A stretch of DNA of 64,000 nucleotides from Micropterix aruncella (Eukaryota > Arthropoda > Insecta > Lepidoptera > Micropterigidae), in assembly GCA_944548615.1 (NCBI GenBank), contig OX155967.1:1363321-1427320 (forward strand). Direction: 5' to 3'. Positions 37,801 through 49,800 of the stretch are shown one piece after another. The position numbers and the translations under genes are program-made. The number at the start of each line of letters is the position of its first letter. Position 1 is the first letter of the stretch. Below the pieces are notes generated by a model. That model made no database searches. It saw only the letters and a list, made by a program, of their open reading frames with translations, and was not told the origin of the DNA.

Positions 37801-40800
37801 TGTCCGCAATGCTATGAATAGAACATTAGATTTAGTATTGAGCAACAACACCGTCGATGTTTATCCTAGTGATGATCCTATTGTTCCGGAGGACTACCCT
37901 TTCCATAAGGCCCTTGTTATTGAATACTCTCTAGAGCAATTGAAACCGCTCATGCATCTACAGCATCAATTCAAACTATTTAATAAGGGTGACTAAGCCT
38001 CCATCCGTGCAGATCTGGCAGCTGTTAAGTGGGACGAAATCATCCGCGACGTTGATATTGATTCGACCCTGGAAGCTTTCTACCACATTTTAAATAACCT
38101 GATTGAGCTTTACGTGCCAAAAAAATCTGTCTGGGCGTCCAAATATCCTCCATGGTTCTCAGCTTGATAAACATCATAAAAGAAAAATATAGATATCATA
38201 GGAAGTTTAAACAGTTCCATAATCCCTTAGACTATAATACCTTTGTTCTCCTACGATCACGACAGAAGAAAATAAACAAGGAGTGTTTCGACAAATATAT
38301 CAAATCAGTTGAGGTGAATATTGCTCAGGATCCGAAACGATTCTGGTCATACGTTAAGTCACTCCGCAAAGCCGATTCGATCCCCAAGCATGTATCATAT
38401 TTAGGCCACAGTTCAGATTCTGGCCAGGACACATGTGATTTATTCTCCAGCTACTTTACTTCCGTATTCGAGCGAAGATTCAACGATTCTTCTATTTCTA
38501 GTTCTATCGAGACTGGTTATGGGAGTATCAATATCTCGAGTGTAGAAGTAAACGTAGAAATTATAAAGAAATACATCAGCAAACTTGACCTAAATAAAAG
38601 TGCTGGGCCAGATGGTATTCCTCCGGTGTTCTTGGCCCGTTGCTGTGAGGCACTTGCTACTCCATTATCTCTGCTATTCCAGAAATCTTTATCCGAAGGT
38701 GTCTTTCCAAATCAATGGAAACTGGCATTTGTCTCACCTATATACAAATCTGGGTCAAGAGCCAACGTCTCAAACTATAGGCCGATCCCCAAGTTATCTA
38801 TCATTAGCAAATTGTTTGAAAAAATTGCGTATGATCAACTCTACACAGCAACAAGACTTCAAATCTTGCCTCAACAACACGGCTTTAGGTCGGGAAGATC
38901 GACTGTGTCCAATCTCTTAGTTTTCACTGATTTCCTTTTCGTTCATATGTCTAAACGTACCCAGGTTGACGTCGTATATACCGACTTTAGTAAAGCTTTT
39001 GACAAAGTTGATCATCTAATTCTTATAAAGAAGTTGCAACTGGTCGGCATACAGGGCGATCTTCTAAGGTGGTTTGCCTCTTATATAGAAAATCGCTCTC
39101 AAAGTGTAGTATTGGGTGGATTTAAGTCTGACTGGGTAAAAATAACATCTGGAGTCCCACAAGGTAATCTACTAGGACCACTATTGTTTACTATATATTT
39201 AAACGATGTCAACCAATGCTTCAACCTTTGTAAATTCCTCCTTTTTGCTGATGATAAGAAGGTGTATTACATTACATTACATTTTCGTCGTGTCCAATTG
39301 ACGGCTAAAGACCACTCTTGGACGTGTCAAAATAATTGTGCTAGGTAGTAAGTCTTGTTACTACTCTTTACTGAATATACATAGGTAGTCAAGAATTAAC
39401 TACTAGATTGTCAAACTATAAATATAACTAATCAAAATAGAAGCCTAATATTTGAAGTAGTTAGTAATTTGAAAAGATACGTAGTAAAATTATTCATCGT
39501 AATATTCAAATTGTCAGTAAAATTTTAAATGATCAAATTAAATCTACCTTATGCATTTTAAACTAAAAGTACATATATAAGACCATATAAAATAATCAGA
39601 CAATAAGGCTCTACTTTTTTAAGTAATTTAAATAGGCACAATATTTGAAAAATCATGGCCCTCAAATTCAGCCAGATTATAGAAAGGGTGGCCTATCAGC
39701 ATCTCCTTGACGTTTTTTTTTAATTTTATGTCCTCCAGCTGTTTAAATTTTGTAGGGAGTAGATTATAAAATTTAATCCTAAGATACAAGTAGCTTTTCT
39801 GTACTTTTGCCAGTCGTATTCGGGGTACGCATAAAAGGGAGCTACCGCGGGTATGATGCGAGTGAATGTCTGAATTAATTGCAGTTTCTGCGAGGTGCTG
39901 TCTAGCATACATTAAACACTGGTATATGAACACCGAATACATTGTCATTACCCTTGCCTTGCTGAAATATTCTTTGCATATGTGTATGCACCGGTAAGGA
40001 CATTGGACGATTATATATCATTTCAAAAAGATCTAGATAGATAGACTGTCTCTTACGCACAACGGCCCAATCAAGAGGTCAAGTGCGGGAAAAAGCCCAG
40101 ACAAACTAGACTGTCTCTTTACTGCTCGGCAAACCGATTACACATCAATGCTTCTAAGTGCGCAATTGTTAGTTTTACAAAGAATACTAAAACGCTAAAT
40201 TTTAGCTACAATTTTAATGGACTTCTCATCCCAAGAAAATCTGTTATAAAGGACTTGGGTGTTATTCTAGACAGTAAATTAAATTTCATTTCCCACATTG
40301 ACACAATAACTGCCAAAGCATACAGTATGCTGGGCTTTATTCTCAGACTAGCCAAGCAGTTTAATTATAATAGGTCCCTTATAATTTTATATTATGCTTA
40401 TGTCCGCAGTCACCTCGAATACGCTTCGCAAATTTGGTCTCCTTGTTACAATATTCACGTCAATAGGATCGAACGCATTCAAAACATGTTCTTAAAAAAC
40501 TTAAATTATCGGTCTTATGTAACTTTTTCAGATTATAACGAAGCTGGTGACTATCATGGGCTTATACCATTAGAAATGAGAAGAGTTAGTTCAGATGTAA
40601 TATTCCTATACAAGATATTAAATGGCTTTATCGATTGTTCTGAACTGCTTCATCTTATGAATTTTCATGTACCCCCACGGCCTTCCCGCCAATTCAACTT
40701 ATTTCATCTACCTCAAGTAAGCACAAACTACGCCCAAATTATCGAGTATCTCATTTCTGCAATACCAAGCTAAGCGAAATCGACCTGTTTAATACAACTG

Positions 40801-43800
40801 CGACTGCGCTCAAGACTCTTATTCCGGGTCCTCTGAAAGGCAATATTCAAGGACCAGTGAAATAATTATATTATATTTTTTCTTTTCTTCCTTCAATATT
40901 AAAATAAACCACAAAATTTCCCTAATAATAAAATAATATATTATTAAAATAAAATTTAGAACTTTAATTCCCCTCCACTTCCTGCTATCCCATTCCTAGG
41001 CGACTGTATATTTTTACAATCTTTAGGTGGAAACTTTTAACTGGCACTGTAGTCTATAAATAAAATTCAGATATTTCTCCTGTGATAGCTGTAAGTTTCC
41101 TTAATAATAATAAAATAAAATAAAAAGTAATTTGTGGCAGAGCCGCACTTTGGAGGCCAAAAAGCCGCACCTAAGAGGTCAAAGAACCGCACTCAAGAGG
41201 CGAAAGAGCTGCACGCGATTTGCGAGCCGCTGTATACCCACCTCTGTTCTAGTCCGTTGTAAAATCAAAATTGTATTCATTTTTAATTGTCATTTCTGCA
41301 ATAAGTGGCACGCAGGAAAAACTAACTGGGAACCACTGATCTAGACCAAACAAGAAAAAACGGCTAGCAATTATTCTAAAAATAAAAAACAAACTCCTAA
41401 GCCTAAACTGCAAAAGAAAGTATTTTGATAGATTTCATTGTTCGACAATAGACGATTCTTGAATATTTCGTATTTTCATTATTACTTTCTAAGTAATTGT
41501 TTTTTTATTAAAACTTTTCCTATTTTGCAAATCGATGGCTCATTTCTCCCCAGTAGTCGGGTAGAACTGAGCCAAATCCCCCTTTTAATATACATATACG
41601 TATATTTTAATTGTTGATTTATTAAATATATTTCAAAATAAATATTGTTATAACCACTGATACATGCGTTATGCTTACATTTTATTTCCGCGAATATATC
41701 CGTAACCATAAAATTATTTTTGGTTATATATATGAGCGTCTGATAATAAAACCAATTAAACTCAGTACAACCGTAAAGAAATTATATATTGACGTAAATA
41801 AAGCGTAAAGCGTAAAGCGGAGCGAGATAACAAAATACCGTGGTTCCACTGTAACTTCATACGGGCGACTGGCGAACGCCGGACGCTGCCGAGTCCCTCT
41901 CCGTCGGGCCCGCGATCCACGGCCGCTCGTCGCGGGCACAGGGGCGCGCGGGGGACGAGGAACTGGTAGCTTCACTACTGTTTATTATTTAATTTATTTA
42001 AGTGACTTGACGCACCATATCACTCCCTTCGCAGTGACGAAGTCACGTATAGACTGTGAAAAATAATGGGAACATACGAAGGAAAATCAGTTTTTGAAGC
42101 GAACTCTGGTCATTCTTCCATATCGAGTTCGTTGTCCATTTTCTGTTGTTTGCTGATTAGGTTTCTGTGCAATTATCTCTGTATTGTCTTCAGAAGCGAG
42201 CACGTAAGCAGGCTTGAGCCTATCAATGGATACTGTCTTTAGAATTCCATCAATGACGATTTCAAAATATTTATCTGTTCTTTTTCTGACCGGATATGGA
42301 CCTTTATACGGGGCTTGCAGTGCTCTCTTGCCGCTTTCTCGTTTGATGAACACGTGACTTGCTGTTAGTAGATCAGAGTGAACGAAAGCAGTTGTTTTGC
42401 AGTGGTGTTTCAAATGACGCGGTCCTAGATTGTTAAAAGATCTTCGAAGCTGCGTCACGAAATCTTCAGGTTCAGTTAAAGTTTCTTGTCGGGGTGATAA
42501 AAATTCTCCCGGAAGGCGTATGGTTTGACCAAATACCATTTCCGCAGGAGATGCACATAAATCCTCTTTGTATGCTGCACGACATCCCATCAATACTACA
42601 GAGAGCATATCCGACCATCTATTAGTATCGTGGCAAGTAATCGCGGCTTTAAGCTGGCGGTGAAAACGCTCAACCATCCCATTTGCCTGTGGATGATACG
42701 CTGTCGTTCTAAAATGATCGATGCCGGTTATCTTACATAGAGCTTGAAAGAGATTTGCCTCGAATTGGCGTCCCTGGTCTGTTGTTATTCTCAGCGGAGT
42801 TCCGTAGCGAGCAATCCAACCTTCAAATAACTTGCGTGCAACTGTTGTAGCGGAGATGTCTCGTAGTGGGAATGCTTCAGGAAATCTAGAGAATCGGTCC
42901 ACAATAGTGAGACAATACCTATATCCTCGAGAATGAGACAACGGTCCCACTATGTCGATATGGATGTGGTCGAATCGAGCACTAGGTGGTGCAAATGTTC
43001 CTATAGGAGAATGCGTGTGTCGATTGATCTTGCAACTTTGACAAGCTGGACATTCTCGAACCCATTGCTTGACGTCTTTAGCCATTTTTGGCCAAACAAA
43101 CTTTTCGGAGATAAGACGTGAAGAAGCTTTAGTACCTGGGTGAGAGAGAGAATGAATAGATTCAAACACATTCTTTCTGAAAGACTTGGGAACAAATGGA
43201 CGAACAGAAGATGTACTGACATCGCAGTAAATTGTACAGGAACAAGTGGGAATTTGAATCTTCTTTAAAATGAGACTGTGCGAGTCTGATGATTCAAGTA
43301 GTTTCTTGAGGTCTTCATCAGTCTGCTGAGCTTGTCCAAGTGCGTCGAAGTCAATGTGTGGAGTAATTGCTTCAACTCTAGACAATGAATCTGCAACAAT
43401 GTTCAAGCTTCCTGCAATATGTTGAATATCTGTAGTAAATTGACTTATGAAGTCCAGATGTCTGAATTGACGTGGTGTGCATTTGTCGGGCTTCTGCTTC
43501 AACGCGAAAGTTAGTGGCTTGTGATCAGTGAAGATTGTGAAACATCTTCCGTCCAACCAATGCCTGAAGTATTTGATAGCGTGATACATAGCGAGGAGTT
43601 CACGATCATAAGTACTGTACTTAATTTGTGCTGGTGATAGCTTTCGCGAAAAGAAACCGAGTGGCTGCCAACCGTTGTCAGTCATCTGCTTCAAGGCGCC
43701 TCCAATACCAACGTCACATGCATCGGTGAATAGCGCTAGATGAGCATTTTCTTCTGGGTGTATGAGCACAGTGGCTTTAATAAGAGCTTCCTTGCATCCT

Positions 43801-46800
43801 TCAAAGGCCTCGATCCGATCTGGAGTCCAATCTACGGGATGATTACCTTTTACACCACATTTTAGACAGTCATGTAGTCTCGCTTGGACGTTTGCAGCAT
43901 TGGGAATAAATCTACGGTAAAAGTTTATTATCCCAAGAAACCGTCGTAATCCTTTAACTGTTGTCGGCCGAGGATAGTTCTTCACAGCGTCAACCCTAGT
44001 TGATAACGGTTTTACGCCTGAAGATGATATTTCATATCCCAGAAACTCAATGGTTGACTGGCCGAATTGGGATTTGTTCAGGTTGATGACGATCCCATAT
44101 TCAGAGAGACGATTAAAAATAATGCGTAGATGTTCTAGGTGCTCTCCTTCATTTTTCGAGAATATTAAAATATCATCGATATAGGGAAATATGAAGTGTA
44201 ATCCTTTAGTGATGTCATCAATGAAACGCTGGAATGTTTGCGCCGCGTTGCTGAGGCCTGGTGTCATTTTAATCATTTCGAAGAGTCCAAATGGTGTAAT
44301 AACAGCAGTTTTGGGCACATCTTCTTCAGCGATGGGAAGTTGATTGAAAGCGCGAACCAGGTCAATTTTGGAAAAAATACGACATCCAGAAAGGTTACCA
44401 GAAAAGTCTTCAATATTTCGGATGGGATATTTGTCTGGAATAGTACGAGTATTGAGTGCTCGATAGTCTCCGCACATTCTCCAGTCTCCATTTGGTTTGG
44501 GAACTAAGTGTAGAGGTGAAGCCCAAGGACTATTCGAACGCCTTGCTATTCCAGATTGAACCATGTCTTCAAATGCCTTTTTTGCAATGCACAACTTACT
44601 CGGTGCAAGACGACGAGCCTTGAAAGTAATAGGTGGGCCTGGCGTAGTTTGTATATGGTGCACAGTATTGTGTTTCACTTCTCTGGTCATTGCTTCAGGT
44701 CTCGTAATCTCGGGGAATTGTGATAGCAATCCGTGGAAGGGAGTAGAAGTAGCGACAGTCTTGACATGTGGGAAAGGATCTTGTCGAACTTCTCCTTGAC
44801 GAGAAAGGTTGGTCACGTTATCCAGCAGTCTACGATTGCGTAGGTCAACAATTAGTCCATAAAATGATAGGAAGTCAGCACCAATTATAGGCTTCGACAC
44901 GTTGGCTATAGTAAAGTTCCAAGAGAAGTTACGACGTAATCCCAGATTGACTTGTATCCTGGTTGTTCCATAAGTATTAATAGGAGTACCGTTAGCAGCA
45001 AAAACTTCGTAGTCTGTAGGCTGTCTGCGTCCTTTTATTCTAGAAATTGGGTACACACATATGTCTGAGCCAGTGTCAATTAAATTGGTGATGCAATCGC
45101 TGCAATCCTTGGTGATGCAATCGCTGATGAAGAGACGGGCGGTTGTAGGGAACGAATCATTTACCGCCTCTAATGACCCGTGGGCTGGTTTTCCTCGTAG
45201 TTGCATGGCTTGATGCATTTCTTCGCACGGTCTCCGAAGCGATGATGGTACCAGCACTTTCCACTTTCTTGTCTGGATCTGGAACGGCTTCGGTTACGGT
45301 TTGAGTTCGGCGCCTGCATTTTACGATCAAGCTTGGTTGTTAAAGCAGCTACTTGTTTTGTTAAAGCTTCTAGTTTACATTCTAAAGCGGAATGAGAAGC
45401 AGTAGCATTATCAGCTAAACGGGGATTTGATAGCGATGTAGCAGCGACATGTGTGCTTGGCGTTATTTCGTGAATTTTATCAGCTAATATGGCCAAATTA
45501 TCGAGTGAGGTCTCCATCTGCGTAGCAAGTATAAGTTGTGTCTGAGTTGGAAGACGACCAATCCACAAAGTGCGCAATAAATTATCTGGAAATGACGTAC
45601 CCGACAGGTTTTTTAAATACCTCAAGAAGGTGGATGGTTTTCTGTCGCCCAGTTCTTCTTTTTCCAGTAAACGCCGCACCATCTCTTCTTGCGATTCAGA
45701 GAAACGCGTAATGAGTGCCTGTTTTAATCCTGAATACGGGTTGTCGCTCGGAGGAGATGTTATCGAGTCTTTCACTTCTATAGCACTTTTCGTGTCTAAA
45801 TGCGATATGGCGTAGTAAAACATTGTTTGCTCGCGTGTGATACCTGCTAGGTGTAGTTGAGCATCCAGCGTCGCGAACCACAAAGCCGGTTCATCTGGCC
45901 AAAAGGGTGGAATTCGAACAGAAACTCGATCAACGTTTCTGCTAAATCCATCTTCTTCGCTTTTTCCAGCTGTATTTGGCGTCGTCATGTCGTAGGTAGG
46001 TTGCGAATCCACCAGGTAATCGATAAGATGTCGAGTCGCTCGCAACACGTGCGGTATATGCGAAGGTATTCAACACGTTGTTTACGTTGTTATTATTTAC
46101 GATTATCTCACGTCGGCGTCACCACTTTGGTTATATATATGAGCGTCTGATAATAAAACCAATTAAACTCAGTACAACCGTAAAGAAATTATATATTGAC
46201 GTAAATAAAGCGTAAAGCGTAAAGCGGAGCGAGATAACAAAATACCGTGGTTCCACTGTAACTTCATACGGGCGACTGGCGAACGCCGGACGCTGCCGAG
46301 TCCCTCTCCGTCGGGCCCGCGATCCACGGCCGCTCGTCGCGGGCACAGGGGCGCGCGGGGGACGAGGAACTGGTAGCTTCACTACTGTTTATTATTTAAT
46401 TTATTTAAGTGACTTGACGCACCATATTATTTACAAGTAAATTAATTACAAAAAAATAAAAAACACGACTATCGTTACAGAAAATAATCTATTATTATTC
46501 CTTAGATACACTAGCAGCTTAAAGCTGATGCGAGCACATCGAAGTTTGGAGTGGTGGTGCACTTTGTTTTTTTTTGTTTTTTGTGAAGGTGTCGAGTCTG
46601 TTTTTAAAACTGTTCACGGAAGCTGCACCAATAACGTCCTCTGGGAGTCTGTTCCTCGCGTCGACTACACGGTTGGATATAAAGTGTTTCCGTGGGTTTG
46701 ATTTGCTTGTGGTTCTGTTTAGTTTTAAGGAGTGTCCACGCAAATGATCGTTTGTGTTCATTGTATACATCAATTTAAGATCTGCTACGTCATATTGTCC

Positions 46801-49800
46801 TGATAGGATTTTATAGGTCTCTATCAGATCACCTCTGAGTCTTCGTTCCTCCAGTGTTGTAAGGCCCAGGGCCTCTAAGCGGTTCTCAAATGATAATTTT
46901 CTTATAGAGTCCACCATCTTTGTCGACCTTTTCTGAGTTCTTTCCAGTAGAGAAATATCTTTTTGAAAGTAGGGATTCCACATTTGGTAACCGTACTCGA
47001 GAAGTGGACGCACATACGCACATTTATAATTATTTTAATTACAGTTTTTTAAATTAAATATTTGTGGTTTAAGTATTTATCCATATAGATAATGTATATT
47101 TCCGGAATATACTCAATCAGACCTTTCATTAGACACTAATATATTTACAATATTTGGACAGTTTAGGTAACCTATGTCATTCGGGATGAAATAACGATTC
47201 TAACAATATCACACACTTCTAAATCGGTACAACCGTTTGTGGAGTGTAATAATTAAACACTTTGTATAATTTATTTTGCAAAATTAATATTCCAAATATT
47301 TCTCGTTACTAAGCTTACGGGATCTATTCCTGATGGCCGTGAAAATGAAAAACGGAAAAAAAACTTAACTGTCAAATGATGAATGTTAACACGCACCGCA
47401 TAACACGGCAATTTATATTGAAAACACTGCTTTCTCCTTGTATGAGAGCAAGAGGCTGCGGCACGTACCCTATGACATTCGGGAGGACAAAACGATTCTA
47501 ACAATACGACATACTTTTAAATCGGTTCAAGCGTTTAGAAGTTATGGTGGAATAGAGAAACGGAAAACATACATAGATGAATCCTGAACACATAACACAC
47601 CTTTTTTGGGCATTCAAGTAAAAATAGATAAATAAAAAGTGGCCCATTCTCCTCAAGCTACTCTTATTATTACATTATTGTTAAAAGTTTTCGCTTCAAT
47701 ATACTTATATTTAGACATTCAAATGTATTTTATTTTAGCTTATTTATACACCAGAATAGTAGAAAAAACTGGGTAAAAAAGGGGAAGCATAAAAATGACT
47801 AGGCCAGGGCGAAAATAGCTTGGGAACTGCTGGCCTAGGGCTGTTCTCAACTTATCAGGCCATGGCTACTTCAGGCATAACAAGTTGAACTTACCAATAT
47901 TGGTTATAGTTCGAGGAGAAGCCATGGCTGCATAGCCAATCAGGTGGACAGCTAGGAATATGACTCCTACATTGAGGAGACTGTATTGGTTATCATCACC
48001 CATGTCTAGATCCGAACCAAAGTCAGATGCATCATCCACCACTTCTTCCTAAAGAAAGAAAAATAAACATTATGTATATCATACTGAAAACTGCTTTCAA
48101 TATTCTGTGTATCAGATGATTGCATAAGTTCGTGCCCGATTTTCATAGATATTGCCAACTTACTCTATGGCAGACATTTGATGTTTATGATTCGTTATGT
48201 TGCATGCACTGAAGAGGTGACAGGGTTGTGTCATCATGCCGTCAGACATAGGTCAAATAAATTGAAATGTATCCGAAAGATACGATCTAATATAGTTAAA
48301 ACTTCATCAGATGACGGGTTCGCACCTTGAAGTTGACAGCTCTAGTTGTCACGGTCTTTGCAGAACAGTTTAAATGGAAGTCTTCAAAAATGCAATTGAC
48401 AAGCTTGTTGATCATTGGAAAACAATTATAGAGAAGAGTGGAGATACTTGATTAATTAAACTCCTGTCTCTAAAATTTAAAACGTGTTGACGTTAATGTT
48501 TGAATCGGGCACGAACTTATGAAAAGCAAAAGAACTTATGAACAATCATCTCATAGAATCAAAATCAAAAGGCACCTCATTCTTCTCTGAGATTTCGCTG
48601 TCGCCATGCTCTCCCGCCGCTTTTGAATCAGAGCTCTGAGGTTCCGGATTCTTTTCCATCTTCAGCCACATAGCATATGCTTTAATAAATAGCGCCCCAA
48701 CAAGCATTCCCAATGGTGGAATATACTGACCTGATAGAAATATAAAAAGATTAGGTTAAGTTATGTACATTTGCAAGATGCTTCAAAATGTTAAAGATAT
48801 TTTGTGGACAACAGCCAAGGAACAGCCAACTTCATCCATCCCAGTTCCCGAGATATTCATATTTTTATGAAAGGTGGCAAAACTTATTGCTTTCAGAATT
48901 TCAGTAAAACTGCTTATATCGAATTTTAGGGGTCGGAGTAAAAATTTTATATAAGTGGAAATTCGTCGTAAGCGGGAAATGTCTATTTTTGCTTATAAAG
49001 GCCAGAAAATGAGTAAAAATAAAATAAATATCTTCCTACTACTAGCCTCACAGTCAATCAATAGAGGACACTGATATTACAACTTGGTTTGTCGACTACA
49101 ACGGGCGAGCCCGTCACCTCAGGAAGTTTTAACGATTAGTCGTTCTATCTCCCTGGAGTGAACGTAGAAGACTTGTGACAAAAACAGTCCACCATCTAGC
49201 TACGTCACAAGCCCGTAAGAGGCCAACGCCTTAACCGCGAGATAGCCAGGAATGTTACTTGGCGGGCCGACACTCGCGCCCTTACTTCCAATTGTGACTA
49301 GATTACTCCGGTCTCTCGATTGGTTCCGAGTTCGAGGTCGCTTGCGCGGTCCTCTCCCTTAGCGGTGTATACCGAATCTATCACGGACCACAGCGTCCTT
49401 TGCCCGGCTGTTCACCCAGGATAGGATGGCCGATGGTCGTTTCAAGAGCAGTCGCCGTAAGGTCCGCAACCACCCCCGCTCTATAGGAAACAGTACTGCT
49501 TCCAGACTCTCCCGACTGTTAGTCAGAGTGCAGTCGATTGGCTTACGCCGCACGGTGCGCAGACCGTCCAGGAGCGCCAGAAGTTTGATTCCCAGGGGAA
49601 ACTGACCAAGGCCAGAGTCCTACCCAGGCTCGCACTTCATGCGTGGAGGCCGTCGGATGGGTGTTGACCCGTGAGTGTGACCAACCCTGAACAGTATGGG
49701 TCTTCGTGGCCAACTCAGCAAGGGCCCATTAACACACTGATATTACAGTTGAAATGCGTTTTTAATAATTAATATTGCATCCTGTATTGAGGTCTGAAGC

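Larger units (their letters stand above)
30300..41070 (+). mobile_element. Jockey-type LINE, near full length but interrupted at least four times
   Basis: The parts in order are ORF1 (30446-31209 and 34606-34748), the endonuclease (about 35210-35327 and 37323-37996), the reverse transcriptase (38152-39262) and the C-terminal region (about 40120-40773). The insertions are an RLE-type LINE (31206-34605), a piggyBac-type element (35328-37322), a LINE fragment (about 39263-39990) and a 52-bp piece (40055-40106). Frameshifts and stops in the remaining coding parts show that the copy is also old. Both outer borders are approximate. Confidence 0.7.
41719..46426 (-). mobile_element. gypsy-type LTR retrotransposon, intact-looking
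   Basis: Two long terminal repeats of about 301 bp (41719-42019 and 46126-46426) appear identical, and TTATT lies at both outer borders (41714-41718, 46427-46431). A primer-binding site next to the 5' LTR, TGGTGACGCCGACGTG, matches the 3' end of tRNA-Trp with one mismatch. A purine-rich tract (GAAGGGAGTG) precedes the 3' LTR. gag and pol are open and overlap in the -1 frame, and there is no env. The matching LTRs indicate a recent insertion into the GPAA1 intron. Confidence 0.85.

Noticed and set aside
42087..45257. Gypsy element as an endogenous retrovirus with env
   Set aside because: No third ORF lies between pol and the 3' LTR (42020-42086), so there is no envelope gene.
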